NCBI RefSeq assembly: GCF_000143535.2
Contig: NC_037311.1
Span: 3,277,474-3,341,473, forward strand
Length of the DNA: 64,000 nt
Source: Botrytis cinerea B05.10
Lineage: Eukaryota; Ascomycota; Leotiomycetes; Helotiales; Sclerotiniaceae
Direction of reading: 5' to 3'
Below are positions 46,360 to 59,466 of this stretch, piece after piece. Each line of letters begins with the position of its first letter. The stretch's first letter is position 1. Position numbers and translations under genes: made by a program. The notes beneath the pieces are model-generated. The model saw nothing but the letters and a program-made list of their open reading frames with translations, searched no databases and had not been told where the DNA came from.

Positions 46360-46880
46360 ATGGATTATGGCGATGCAATTAGAGAAGTTGATAAAAAAAG
46401 CACAAAAAGCAAAAACAAGGCCGCAATGGCCCGGAAGCCATGGCAAGCAGACGAGATCCAAAAGACCGCTCCAAACGCAATGGCGAAGTCATTCCTGGTG
46501 AAGGCTCACATACCACTGATTCAACCCCATCTAGATCTTCGAAAGATCGCTGCAAGGACGAACAGGATCCAGAAGGTCAAGAAAAGGTCCGAGGATTTGG
46601 TAGAATCAAAAACTTTGCATCAACCACGTTAGCGGGAATTGTCAGATGATACACTCCCTTAAACTGCAAAAAAAATACTAACAGGTTATTTAGCAGCTCA
46701 AGAAACAAGAAAGGCGATGGCGAAGATAGTTCTGCATTTCGCGATGAAATGGCATCGATATAAAAAGAAATTGAAATTATTATAGAGGAAATGTTAGAGC
46801 TCGAGGTTGATGAGTCGAACAAATCTGACATAGAAAACGAAGAAACATCGTTCATGAAGGCAGATCATCTGAAGCCAATT
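46360..46880 (+). pseudogene. Decayed charged protein gene, family unknown
   Basis: Two overlapping frames of 60-90 codons (46351-46632 and 46440-46649) have protein-like, Lys/Asp/Arg-rich composition. A TACTAACAG branch/acceptor-like site at about 46675-46683 leads into a frame reading SSRNKKGDGEDSSAFRDEM, which hits a stop (TAA, about 46761) and then continues open with EIEIIIEEMLELEVDES. This looks like a broken gene. No family recognised. Confidence 0.35.
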
Positions 46881-47652
46881 AAGATATGCTTCAGGTTTTA
46901 CAACCCCCTTCGCTTAGAATTGTACTTTTTGACATACTTTGATCAATCGTTTTTATTCAATCAAATGATTCGTTATTGTTATACTTGCACCTGCTTCACT
47001 TCCCGTCGTATAATGACCTATATTGACTGGAGTCGCTCTGGCTAATTATCTGGTTGCACGAAGCGCTCAATTGTTTGTATCAATCTTATGTTGATTCTTC
47101 TGTAAACGTCTGTCGTATGATGCGGATCAATGCTTTGCGATTTAGAGGGCCATCTATCTCTATATCAATTACTCAATGTTCGTACACACACATTTGTACG
47201 AAAGAGATACAGAAAGTGTTTGTGCGGTAGTATATTCGAGCACCGCCGGCGTACGCCCAAGCACGGTTACATTGTACGTGTTCTTGTTCTTGATACTTAT
47301 GGTCTAAGCTCGAGTTAAGTTACTAACAGATTACCTGATTCCTGTCTTAATTAAAGTTTGGGCGGAGGGCTTGGCATGGTTCTAATTGGATCTGCCCCAC
47401 ACGACGTGGCCACAATAATTGACGTGGTGCACCCTGATGTAATTGCAAGTGGCTACAGACGACTATCATCACGCTTCCCATGCGAAATGACCACATTTGC
47501 TCGCCCTCCACTGTATATAATGACCCAATATCTTGGATCTCGTTGATAAAAAAATTGATCTCATAATCACAAAAAACTTCCAGATTCAATCATTTCCTCA
47601 ACATTTTCTCCCAAGTTAAAGTTGGTCCATCGTTAAAGACTCTCGAGCCAAG
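46881..47652. other. Intergenic upstream of the SMP-C2 gene
   Basis: No convincing gene. The last ~80 bases before 47653 are AC-rich and probably the leader. Confidence 0.5.
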
Positions 47653-49311
47653 ATGTCTGCACTCATCGAAAAGCTGACGACTGAAGGAGATGGAGAGTCT
47701 GCTGGTATGTCGATGGTTGATCTAAATCACAATGTCTACCGTCTTGCTAGAGGATTAAGAAATGAAAACTGGCTCATCATATAATTGATTAGGCTTCCTG
47801 AATGATATCGTTGCACAGCTGTGGCCCAACATCGAGGCTGCCGGCAGCAAAATGGTCAAGGACATTGTCGAACCTATGTTCAAGACCATGCTCCCTGGTC
47901 CCCTGGCAACTTTGCATTTCACCAAGATTGAGCTTGGCGCCACACCAATCGTGCTTTCCAATGTCAAGGTCACAAAGACTGCTCACGATGGTATCAAGCT
48001 CGACTTGAATGTGGATTGGGACGGCCAGTGTGATATTGAGCTGGATGGAAACATGATACCTAGAGTTGTATGTTTTGACAAGCCACCGACACAAAATCAC
48101 AGGTTGGGTATATTGACTCATTGTTCAACAGGGAGTTAAAGAGGTTATATTAAATGGCAGACTCTCTATTCTGCTATGTCCTCTCACGAATATTATCCCA
48201 TTAGTAAGTGGCACATAATAGGACACTAAAGTCGAACAATCCAGGTCTCTCGTGCTAAATCTTCCCTTAGATCGGTGCAGCCCAAATCTCCTTCATAAAT
48301 CCGCCTGAGCTTAAATTAAATTTCACCGGTGCTGCCAACATCGCTGATTTGTCTGTCATCGACGACGCTGTTCGCAAGGTACTTATGGGCATCATTAACA
48401 GTGTGGTCGTCCTACCGAATCGTATCTTGGTAAAACTCGACGCCAAGAACGATTATTTCAAGACCTACCATCAGCCACTAGGCATCATCCGGATCACCGC
48501 AGAAAGGGCATGGGGTTTTGCCGAGGAGTCACAGTCCAAGACTAAGAAGCTTTTCTCTAAGTTGACAAGGGCAAGTCCTGATTGTTATGCTGAGATTGAA
48601 GTTGGCGCTGAAGCAGCATGGAGGACAACGACTAAAAATAATACCACGACACCGGCGTGGGGCGAGACGCATGATTTCGTGGTGTCAGATTTTGACCAAC
48701 GCATCAAAGTTGTCGTTTCAGATCATGACCTGAATTCCGACGATGAAGTGGGTGTAGCTGTCACCTCTGTCAAGGAAATCCTTCTGGCTGGCGGTAAGCA
48801 AGAGCTAGGAATGCTGCATAAGGGCTCCGAGACCGATAGCAAAATCGCGCTATCATGCGAGTTCTTCCAATTTACTACCGAGGATAGCAACAGCTTTTCA
48901 GAGTCTAGTCATAGTGGTGATGGTCTCATGTGTGGAATCATTAACGTACTTGTCGCGGGTGCTTTCGGCATCAAAGGCCAGCGAGAAACTTTGAAACCGA
49001 GTGTAGTTGTGACGTGGGGAAGCAAGCACCGTTTCCAGACGGCTGTACAGGCAGATGCTCCCGGTACAGATATCAACAATCCGACCTTTGATCAGCAGTT
49101 CCGTATTCCAGTCACTGCCGAAGATGTAACAGCTGGAAATTTACGAATGGTATGTATGGATGGAGAGACGGAGATTGGCAATGTGGAGATACCATTTGAA
49201 GATCTGCAGAATGCGACGGAGATGACACTACAAGACAACTTTGATGTTGGTGATGGAGTGAGAGTTAGAGCTAGTATCTCGTTGAGGGGGGTGAAGCCCG
49301 CGTCTATGTAG
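47653..49311 (+). CDS. Soluble SMP-like lipid-binding and C2-domain protein
   Basis: Four exons: 47653-47704, 47793-48067, 48132-48203 and 48271-49311 (1440 nt, 479 residues). Residues ~18-200 resemble an SMP lipid-transfer fold as in tricalbins and extended synaptotagmins: LWPNIEAAGSKMVKDIVEPM, TKIELGATPIVLSNVKV, VDWDGQCDIEL and INSVVVLPNRILVKL. Two C2-like regions follow (LGIIRITAERAWGF and the C-terminal GIINVLVAGAFGIKG). Unlike tricalbins there is no membrane hairpin, so it would be a soluble lipid-handling protein at a contact site or none. Acidic calcium-binding loops are only partly evident (SDHDLNSDDEVG). It borders the AT-rich block. Confidence 0.82.
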
Positions 49312-49365
49312 GGAATTTCATTGATCTAGTGTGAGAAGTAGTCTGAATTGACTGAAATTACGAAT

Positions 49366-50312
49366 AGTAATATACCAACACTAAGACAAAATTATTCCAA
49401 CCGATAAGAAGACTAAATTGTTATAAAATAACTTCAATCCAATACATAAATTTTTGAAGATATATAAACTAATTACTGAAGATATAATCTATTAGAGTTT
49501 ATTATACACTTTTCAAATATATTATTTTTATTATTTTTCTGAGTTCTAATTATAAAGTTATATATTAATATAAATATTTCATTATAAATCTAATTAATGA
49601 TCAAATTTTAATTTCAATATCCTTGATTAATAAGTTATTAGACTATATAAGCGAGAATTAGAAAGAGAATTAGAAAGAGAATTATAAAGAGAATTATAAA
49701 GAGATTTATAAGATTTAAAATGGTTTTAAGGTTTTTAAGCTTTTAAAGTTTTAAATTTTAATTATATCTTTGAGAGTTGAATACATTATACCTAAAATAA
49801 TATACAAACCACTATCTTAAAAGCTTATAATCTTTAAATAACCTTAAAACTCATATTTCAATAAAATACAAGAATATAAATCTTCCTTATTTTTAGGATT
49901 CTAAAAGCTATATAATATAAGTATAAATGTAGATTCTAAATAACTTTTAAAATAACTATAAAGAGTATTAGTAAAGCTATAATCATTTTTAATTATAAAG
50001 AATTTAAAAAAAAGACTTATTATTTATAATTAAACCTCGAGCGTAGCGAGGATCGGGGGTTTGAGGGCTGGCCCTCATAAAGATTAAAGAAATAAAATTC
50101 AAATTTTTGTAGGGCAGATTATGATAAGGTTGTAAAAGCTGTTCCATTACTATCTAGAGAGACTACGCTACTTATAAGTATCCGTTGCGTATCCGTCACA
50201 TAAGCTACGCTATCGTAGCGTTACGTGCTACAATTTTATACATCTCAAAAATAAGAGAAAAAGAAGAAAAACTATCATGAATCCAAATTCTTTTTCCCCG
50301 ACGGCTAGTATT
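49366..50312 (+). repeat. Direct repeat R1, copy 1
   Basis: It matches 54523-55248 in the same orientation from AGTAATATAC to CCCCGACGGCTAGTA, with many transitions between the copies. Landmarks in both copies are GATATATAAACTAATTACT, repeated GAATTAGAAAGA units and a GC-rich segment (AGCGTAGCGAGGATCG, then GGGCTGGCCCTC, a perfect 6-bp hairpin). It is probably a RIP-like mutated transposon piece or solo terminal repeat. Confidence 0.8.
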
Positions 50313-50344
50313 TCTCAAATGTAAATATATACTATGTATCAGTC

Positions 50345-50625
50345 ATATGATATAAAAGTGTAGAAGATAGTAATAATCACATAAGAAAAGCCTTTACATA
50401 TATCAAATATAAAGTAAGTAGTTATATATAGTAAAATGAGGTGAATTATTATATTGCGATAGTGAAGTAAGGGAGGTAGTAATAGTTAATTATTCAATTC
50501 TTTAGGAATCGATTTGGAAGGTAGAAAATTCGATGATCATTTTAGGTCTATAGAAGGGAGGCTGTAAATACTAAATGTTGATGGCACGTGACCTGGAAGT
50601 CACGTGTTTTCACTCTCACAGTGAT
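50345..50625 (+). repeat. Inverted repeat, left arm
   Basis: The reverse complement is found at 55375-55665. Shared landmarks are GTAATAGTTA, AAATTCGAT, TAAATACTAAAT, CACGTGACCT and GTTTTCACTCTCACA. The arms differ mainly by transitions. It could be the end of a DNA transposon or two oppositely placed copies of one element. Confidence 0.75.
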
Positions 50626-51483
50626 CCTCGTATCCGCTCGCATTAATTACATTCAGTTTTTCAAAATTAATATATCAAAAGAAATATAGTCATTTCATTG
50701 ACTAACAGTTCTGAATTTGATGGCGTCTTTTAGAAAGTTTAATATAACTTTTCGGCCGAAAAAAGATAGATTGTCCTAAGTGCTTGATTTGTAAGAGTAA
50801 TTATCTGACCAAAGCGTTGGAGTAAAAAGTATAAACATGTAGCTGTTATGAAACATATTATATTATATCTATAAGAATATGTAAAATTATATCCTATTAC
50901 AAAATGATTATCAACTCGATATTAATTATTTCTTATTGAGAGAGAGTAAAGGATCAAAAGTATTCGATGTTAATATAGGCGCCGTAATCTACAATACTTA
51001 TATAAGTCAAAATATGAGGTATGTAGCAAAAAAGAAAGCCTTCGGATTTTTGACACTTTCTACGAGCAGGGAGGTCCAATTAAGTTCTTACTTTTGAGTT
51101 TTAGCACTTTGATTTGTTTCAAAGCCTATAAAGCCGATATGAGTCTGTCGTCACACATCAGAGATATTTACGGAGGTACCAAAGATAAGTCTTATCGCCG
51201 CCTTCCTAACCCTATCGACATAATTAAGCTTGTTAGGAAGTAGTGTCATGACTGAGCCACGGTACTTTTGTAACTCCGTAATTAAGCCAGGTATTTGGTT
51301 CGTTTCAATGTGGCAAATGCCGATAACCCTTTATTTAGACTCTGTAAGGTTCAATAGGAGAAACGAAATGTTTATAAGTATCGGTATTGCCATTGGTACA
51401 TGCTACGTGGAAGTACTCATCTGCTTATTCCTTTTGGCAGTCTTCGTCTTACGCATCTTTCAAGCATCTGTTCTTCGCCTAAT

Positions 51484-52686
51484 ATGTCACTAATTCGACC
51501 TCTCTTTGTCGGCTTGGCGTCTGCCGCCGCCCTTATCTTACCATCTGCAGCGCAAAACAACAGCACCGTCGTCTCTATCCCTATAGAGTACACCTACCTA
51601 CTCCCAGCGCCGTTTGAGAGTAGCCCAATCTTCAGCTTCCTCAACAGCACCACCACCTCAGAGGAAAAGGTCAACAATCTCTTTCAGTCTGCTAAGACTG
51701 CACCGTTCGTGTCCTATGACACCGAGTTCCTTGCCCTGCTCGGTCCGAATCCATCTGCCAATCTCGTCGAGGAGCGAGCCGTAAACTTCGCTGGTGAAGC
51801 CGGCATTTGGCTCAAAGAGCGCAACGAAGTCTGGTACACCACTTGGATCAATGATGGAGCAACTCATGTCGAGATTCTCGATCTGGCCAGTGGCATCACC
51901 CGCAACCTGACCACCTCCATCCCACTTGAAAACCCCAACGGTGGTTGTTATCACCAAGGCCTCGTCTACTTTACTTCTCTCCGCGATGACACACGCAACT
52001 TCAGTGGTGGTGTTTACTCCGTCAATCCTAGCACGGGTGAGGCCAAGGTAATCATGAATTCGTATATGGGCCTGAAGTTTGACGCTATCGACGATGTCGC
52101 TTGGGTTACGCAACCAGGAACCAACCGCTCATTCATGTATATCACTGTCTTGCCTTCCACTGCCGGCACTGTGACTAACGGTCTTGCCCAAGGTCTCTGG
52201 AGATTCGACCCAATCTCCAAGATTCTTGCCCCGGTTATCAGCCGAACCGACTTTCCCGTCGCAAACGGTGTCCGTCCCTCTGTGGACCAGAAATCCATCT
52301 ACATCACTGATTTCGGTGGAACCCCCCATGTTCCTGTCTGGGGTCTTCCAGCCCAAGTTGGCATTCCCGGCGTTTACAAGTACGATCTTGATGCCGACAT
52401 GCTACCTGTTAACCGCCGTGTTTTCAGCATAGCCCGCATGCAAGCTCCAGATGGAATCCGCGTCGACGACAAAGGCCGCGTCTGGACTGGTGAGGGTGAG
52501 GGGATTATGGTCCGTAGCCCTGAGGGCAAGCTCCTTGGTGTCTTTAATGCTCAGTTCTTCACCCCAGACCCAATCAACTTGGCTATTGTGCAATTTGCTT
52601 TGGCTGGCGATATTCTCGTCATCCTTGGCATGCGTCAATTGTGGACTGTCAAGTTGTCAGAGGTTGTAATGGCTGACAGCAACTGA
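51484..52686 (+). CDS. Secreted SMP-30/gluconolactonase-like protein
   Basis: Single exon, 400 residues, from ATG 51484. The N-terminus is a signal peptide (RPLFVGLASAAALILPSAAQ), so the product is probably secreted or vacuolar. The rest is a beta-propeller of the SMP-30/gluconolactonase/LRE type: NGGCYHQGLVYFTS, a VYSVNPSTGEAKV blade, VANGVRPSVDQKSIYITDFGG and APDGIRVDDKGRVWTGEGEG. These positions carry the Asn and Asp residues that bind the metal in the family. Potential N-glycosylation sites (NNST, NST) are near the start. Substrate is unknown, perhaps a lactone or ester. It is an isolated island of normal GC between the two R1 copies and the only gene there. Confidence 0.85.
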   Translation: MSLIRPLFVGLASAAALILPSAAQNNSTVVSIPIEYTYLLPAPFESSPIFSFLNSTTTSEEKVNNLFQSAKTAPFVSYDTEFLALLGPNPSANLVEERAVNFAGEAGIWLKERNEVWYTTWINDGATHVEILDLASGITRNLTTSIPLENPNGGCYHQGLVYFTSLRDDTRNFSGGVYSVNPSTGEAKVIMNSYMGLKFDAIDDVAWVTQPGTNRSFMYITVLPSTAGTVTNGLAQGLWRFDPISKILAPVISRTDFPVANGVRPSVDQKSIYITDFGGTPHVPVWGLPAQVGIPGVYKYDLDADMLPVNRRVFSIARMQAPDGIRVDDKGRVWTGEGEGIMVRSPEGKLLGVFNAQFFTPDPINLAIVQFALAGDILVILGMRQLWTVKLSEVVMADSN

Positions 52687-54522
52687 TGTTTAACATGTAT
52701 ATTAAAGAAAAGAAGTTCAAGAGAAGAAACTTAAGAATAGACAAAACTTTTGAAACGCGTGACTAACAAAAAACGTGATTCTATTACGTGATTGCACAAA
52801 ATACGCACAAAGTGTGTAAATGTCATCTTAATATTTAGAACCTCTTTGTCGATAAGTCATTCTATATTTTGAAGTTATTAATTTCCTTAGTCCTTTTCAC
52901 AATGATATTTTTAGCGTTGCCCGCTTATTAATCATTCGAACCAATCAGGGATCGAGAGGCCATTTATATCCTTGAGAGTCTGAGAGTATTATAACGAATT
53001 AATAATAGACTAAAGAATCACAAGAATATAGACTATAATAGGAATTATGTATATAATAATAATTATTATTACTAATACTGAAAGATATAATAGAAACAAA
53101 TCAACATAATTAAATAATCGAGAATAAACTATAATAATAATATATAAAAAAGAAAAAAGTAAAACTATTTCTTTATTTTTAATAATTCAAAAATGGATTT
53201 GTCTTTTCAGTTAATATGCTAAAGTCAATCTTCCTATAAAATAAATCATTAAACCTATATCTAATAAATAAACAAATAATAAACTAGATTTAAAATACCG
53301 TGATTTAATACCGAATATATTATATCATTAAATGCACTATTTCAAAATACACTAAAATTAGCCTTTTCCTAATATTCATATTTTAATAATTAATCAATAT
53401 TTTTTAAAAAAGAAAAAAGATTTATTAATGAGAAAATATCTTTTATAAATATATTAAGTTTCTATATAAAATTTTCTATTATATTCTATAAAAAATAGAA
53501 ATTGTCATGATTTTCGTTACAAAAAAACTATTCCTATAATAACTACTATATTAATTCAAATTTTTAATAAATAATTAAATGTTACAATTTCAAATTTTGA
53601 AAAATTATATTATTAAATAAAGAAAGTATATAGTTATGTATAAATGTATTTTGTATATAAAATTCGTAGTGCATTTGATGATATAATGTATTTAATATTA
53701 AACTACGTTAATTGAACTACTTTAATAAATATATTAAGAATCAAAAAAGAGCAAATATCGAATATTAATATTAGATAAGTATAAAAATTATAAGTCAATA
53801 ACTTTTCAAATATACTATAAAAATATTATATATTTACATTTACTACTATCGTCAAATCATTTAACTAAATCATTTGATATTGATTATTTTAATAATCTAA
53901 AATGTTTATATATCAATCAAACTAATAAATTTATCAAAATATATATCAATAATATTTCGAAAATTGAATTATTTATAATCTATAAAATTATACACAAAAA
54001 ATTAATTACTTTTTAAATTATAAAATTAGAATTCCAAAAAATAGATTTAATATCATTTAATTTTGAAATTACATTTTGGAAATCAGATATTTGAATTTGT
54101 ATACCTATCCTTTCCTTTTTCACTGTAAATCAATAAATCTTTCAAATCCTTTATAATCTAATTAAAACTCTTTTTCAATTAATATTAATTGAATTTCAAA
54201 TAACCTATTATCAATTAAACTCTCCTATATTTATATTTGAGATTATATTAACTCTAATTAAGAATACAAAAAGATTCGTTTATAAAAATACATTTATGAA
54301 TATAAAAATGTACATACTTTAAAAAAAAAAGAGATATTGAATAAATATTGATATATAAAAAAAACTCAATTATATTAAGGAAAAGTATTAATTGAATAAG
54401 AGATTATAAATTCATAGAAGCGAATGAAGTGGAAATATACTTATATATTATGTAATTATATATCTAGATAGCAGGTCACTTTCATATTTGTAGATTTATA
54501 AAACCCCTTCTGATTGATTATA
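52687..54522. other. Very AT-rich block with a MITE-like element
   Basis: Extremely AT-rich; no open frame of interest. It includes one copy of a terminal-inverted-repeat element at about 53295-53709 (separate entry). Confidence 0.65.
53295..53709 (-). mobile_element. MITE-like element, copy 1 (decayed)
   Basis: Starts with a degenerate CCGTGATTTAATACC and ends ATTAAACTACGTTA. In reverse orientation its interior matches the element at 57979-58838: TTACAA/TTTCGTTACA near one side, AAAATTAGCC(T)TTTTC near the other and the ATATAAAATTCGT segment. No coding capacity. The differences look like C-to-T type decay. Confidence 0.55.
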
Positions 54523-55248
<726 letters not shown>

Positions 55249-56230
55249 TATTAGGAGTGATTCACTTTCTTATTAACCTATAAAAGCATAGAGTATTCCA
55301 AATACTTTTGAAATAATGAATCTATTATATATATTCAATCAAATAATCGTTTTCTAATACTCATTTTCGTTTTATATTGTGAGAGTGAAAACATGTGATT
55401 TCAAGGTCACGTGCTATTAATATTTAGTATTTATAACTTCACTTCTGTAAACCTAAGACTATTATCGAATTTTCCACCTTTCAAATTGACTTCTAAAGAA
55501 TTGAGTAATCATTTCATACTGCCTCTCTTACTTCATTATTGCAATATAACAATTCATTTCATTTTATTATGTATAGCTATTTACTTTATACTTGATATAT
55601 GCAAAGGCTTTTTTTGTGTAACTATTACCACCTTCTACTCTTTTACAATATAAACCTATCCGATATATATCAATCAGAAAGGAGTTAGTAATCCTATAAA
55701 TATAGGAATTCTATAAATATAAAATATTAGAAATAAAATAATTAGAATAAATCAATTACTAAGATTGAATTCAAAGTATGATTATTTTTGTTCAAATTTA
55801 TATAAATAAGAATCTCAAAAAAAAATATTCTTGTATTCGAAATACAATGTTAGAAGTAATCCACTTTCCTATTAATCTATAAAAGTATAAAATATTCCAA
55901 ACACTAACTATAACAATTATATTATTTAATAGTTTCTTATTTTAATATATCTCAATACTTTAAGAGAGGTTCGAAGTAGACATTAATCAATACAAATAAA
56001 AAATATCAATCAGTATAGTATGCTAAACATAAAGACGTCATAATCACCACCGAGGTGATATCAACAGGCTTGTTAGGCTTGATAGTTACCACTAGTCATT
56101 ACTACGAATGGTAATAGAGATAAATACCAAAGTAAGATCTGCTTGTATAGCTAGGAGAGAGTATATTCCTACCTCTCCACTGTTATAGGCTGCTCCCAGG
56201 CTCAGATCATAGTTTGAACTACACGATCTC
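55249..56230. other. AT-rich block with nested short repeats
   Basis: Two direct copies of a ~55 bp sequence (CACTTTC.TATTAA.CTATAAAAG) at 55252-55310 and 55848-55905 flank the right arm of the inverted repeat, so that arm may be nested. No gene until the 3' end of the transcription factor at 56231. Confidence 0.6.
55375..55665 (-). repeat. Inverted repeat, right arm
   Basis: Reverse-complement partner of 50345-50625. It begins GTGAGAGTGAAAAC and contains the CACGTG-like GGTCACGTG. The frame at 55411-55653 falls wholly inside it and is not a gene. Confidence 0.75.
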
Positions 56231-57466
56231 TCAAGTCTTTGATATCAAGCCCCCGCGCAGCTTCGGCCATTCCATGATGTCCTCATAACCAGGCGGTAGC
56301 AGATCCTCCACTGTCTGAATGATCACCCTCCCCTTATCACCCACCCACCAGCAATCCGTTAACTCGTGCAGCAAAGCCCCGTGGTAAGCCAAGATCAACA
56401 ACGCTTCTGACTTCTTCTCTAAAATCGCTTTCATAAAGCAGTCCGAGATCCTCGTCGACCATGCATGCACCAGCCCATGCGCATAGGGGCGGTGCTCCAG
56501 CGGCCAGAACATACGGAACTGGCGTAACATATCATCATACATATCCCTTTCAGCTGAGGTTTTTGTCTCGGCGCGAACGCGCTCTTGCAGCGCTTGCAAA
56601 ATGGCTTCTTCCTCTGGTGGGAAGACGGCGTCGGGATCATTGATAGCTAGTTCGAAAATGGGAGTCAGTTGCCGCGTCCAGGCCCAGCTGCTATCGACGA
56701 TTTCTCGTATGCCTCGTAGCAGCTGCAAGATATCAAGTATATGCTGCAAAGTCTCGTCTGTAGTCAACATGTGTATGTTGCCCACACTGTCGGGATGAGC
56801 CAAGGGAAGCGCCCACGAGATACAGACCAAGAGGCCGGACAGCATGAATGCTGCGACTGCATTGCCAGGATGGATATCAGTGATCACAGGTCGGAAGAGG
56901 CTAATGGCCGTAGTGTAGTGCTGTATTGCCAGCATGGTGATCTCTGGTGCCGTATCTGGGTCATGGCGAGCCTTGTGGAGCGCGGCAATGGCAAGGATCC
57001 CGTGTAGCAGAAACCGGTGTTTGAACGCTTCTTCCGGTGCTAACTTCTGCCAAATATGAGTCTGCGAGCCGTTGGGTGTGTGGGGTAGGAATCCGACCGT
57101 GGAGTAGTGGTGCATAAGTTCCAGATCGAAGGCCGTGAATCTACCTCGCTGCGTTTCAAGCTGGTCAATTGGAGATGGGAGTCGAGAGATACTCCAGGGG
57201 GATTTGGCAAGTGGAATGGTGTCCATGCCAGGTCCTGGGGAGGGCTTTCTCGAGGACAGTTTTCCTGAAATCATGTCATAGTGGCATGACTGTTCATTCC
57301 TTGTGCAACGAGCGCAGGCGGGTTTGTCTTGGTTGCACTGTTTGAGGGTGTCAGATCAGATGAGATACCCCGGACACAATAAGATGACCCGACGTACCTT
57401 CACCTTCCTAGCTTTGCATTCTAGACAGCCGTGACGGCTTTTCGTGTGGGGGCGACGTGACGGCAT
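56231..57466 (-). CDS. Zn2Cys6 transcription factor, UPC2-like
   Basis: Exons on the minus strand are 57466-57398 and 57337-56231 (1176 nt, 391 residues). The intron splits the zinc cluster after CLECKARKVK; joining gives CxxCxxxxxxC and CARCxxxxxxC, the complete six-Cys GAL4-type domain (residues ~14-41). A short Ser/Pro-rich linker follows, and then a helical domain beginning AFDLELMHHYSTVGF and FLLHGILAIAALH, as in UPC2/ECM22-like sterol regulators and many orphan relatives. Total length is short for the superfamily. It stands alone with repeats on both sides; the nearest genes are the lactonase-like gene and the RTA1 gene, which may or may not be targets. Confidence 0.88.
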
Positions 57467-59466
57467 TATATTGATTGCTTATACGAGGCGCTTAATGCTG
57501 GACGCGTAGTGAAGGAAACGAATTCGATTTCATCGGAGCCCGCATGCAACGAGTGCCGTACCTTGAGACTAAGTATGGTATAGCTCCGAAGTACAAACAG
57601 AAAAATACCTATCTACATGTACAAGATGTAATTTTGATGACCTGCAGGCATGAAGCTGCCATTACTCAGGTAACGGGCTGTCCAGATCCGGCTGGCCCGA
57701 CCTAGTCTTGCGTGTGCATTGACCCCCGGGGCGCTCGGTCACATGATAAAGAAGTCTCTACTAGAAGGTCCTCGCTTATCTTAGCTAATCAAAGAAGAAA
57801 TGGTCATAAGTGGGTCTATATTAGCACTATACTAGGCCCGCCCAACGCTCCACAAGTAGCCACCATTATCATTTCGGGCAAAGTGTACGGAATACGAAGC
57901 CCCAAAGGAGGCCAGTACAGGCTGACCAATCCAAGCAGCCCAGAAACGCCGTCCCCATATTACTCCACTATTGTTTGAGTAACGTGGTTTATAAGCATAC
58001 GAGCTATATTATTATATAGGCCATTTCTTTTTATAAACAAAATTCGTCTATGCGTAACTATGCACTTTCTTTATTTATAAATATGATTTTATTTTTTGTT
58101 AACACAATCAAAATAAATTATATAAATCATGTAAATTTCTAATTATTTATTAGAAATTTAAATATATAACGTGGTTTATTAGCATGCGGGTCATATCATT
58201 CATTATATGAGCCACCTCATTTTATATACAAAATTCGTTTGTACGTAATCGTGTACTTTCTTCATTTAATAATATAATTTTATAAAGTCTAAAAGTATGA
58301 AACTTAATTATATAATTATTATAAAAATCTAATTTTTTATTAGAGATTCGAATTATTAAAGTAGTTATTAAAGGGATAACTTTCTTACAACGAAAATCGT
58401 AATAGTTTCCACTTTTTTTACAATATAATAGAAATATTTATACAAAAACTAGATTTTTAAAAGCTAATTTTTATTATTATCTAATATTCCTTTTTCTTTC
58501 AGAAATAATGATTAGTTATTAAAATAAGAATATTGAAAAAGGCCTAATTTTGATGTATTTTCAAATGACTCATATGCTAATAAACCACGTTATAAAAGCT
58601 ATCATAAGTATAATTTTTTTGTAACGAAAACCGTAATAGTTTTGATTTTTTTTTAATAAACAATAAGGAAACTTGAGTTAAAATTAGATTCTCAAATATA
58701 AAGATTTTTGAACCTATTATATCAGGTCTTTCTTTTCGAGGATATTGATTATAATTAAAATGTAATTATTAAAAAAGTATGAATTTTGGTGTGATTTTGA
58801 AGTGGTCCACATGATGATATGACCCGCATGCTTCTAAGAAATCTCTTGGCCATCTTCGTGGCATGATAAATTCTGTCCAAGAAAACCTTGAATCCCCTTC
58901 CATGGCCTATAGTCACAGGGTTGATTCACGTATTCGCATTCGGATTTGAAAACAGCGTTGAGTAAAGATCTGATCTTGACAGGGCGCAATACTAAAATTT
59001 CCCAACGAGTTCCGTTAATTTTACACCTGTGGGCATAATATAGTAAATTGGCAACTACCGAGTATGCTACGTACCAGTCCTAGAGGAGTTCACCCTGCAG
59101 CGGATGCTGCATTGTACTGAATTAAGACTAGTGTACGGTGGTGACCGGCATTCTTGTCACAAAATTCCTCTCCTTTGATAGCCTTGGTACCATTTCGTCA
59201 GTCTTATCTTGCTGAAAGAGGCATAGAGTACGCCTTGCGACGACAGAGCTGTCCTACCCACCCGAGCCGGTCAAGCCAATTTCGATCATGAAGTGAAAGT
59301 GGTGATGATATTTGATCGACAGATCCAATTTTAGTAATTATATAAAACTGGCTTCCAGTCGATTCTGTTTCCCAACCGTCTCATTGATTGTCTCTTACCT
59401 CTCAGATTTTGGTTTCAGGAATTATACTTCAAGTCTCACCACGCAGAGACCCTTTAAACAACGAAA
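57467..59466. other. Intergenic, mobile-element-derived in part
   Basis: The first ~500 bp are of normal composition and may hold the factor's promoter; the rest includes the MITE-like elements. No gene called. Confidence 0.55.
57979..58838 (+). mobile_element. MITE-like element with partial internal tandem duplication
   Basis: TAACGTGGTTTAT(A/T)AGCAT(A/G)CG occurs twice in direct order (57979 and 58166), about 187 bp apart. Its reverse complement occurs at about 58565-58597 and, in part (ATGACCCGCATGC), at about 58818-58838. These are terminal inverted repeats of an element of roughly 420-650 bp, one copy overlapping or duplicated. It is extremely AT-rich and has no transposase. Confidence 0.6.

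Larger units (their letters stand above)
49312..51483. other. AT-rich, repeat-derived block
   Basis: Contains copy 1 of the direct repeat and the left arm of the inverted repeat (separate entries). Otherwise no gene. Confidence 0.65.

Noticed and set aside
55411..55653. 80-codon plus-strand frame starting MLLIFSIYN
   Set aside because: It lies completely inside the right arm of the inverted repeat and the left arm does not keep the frame.
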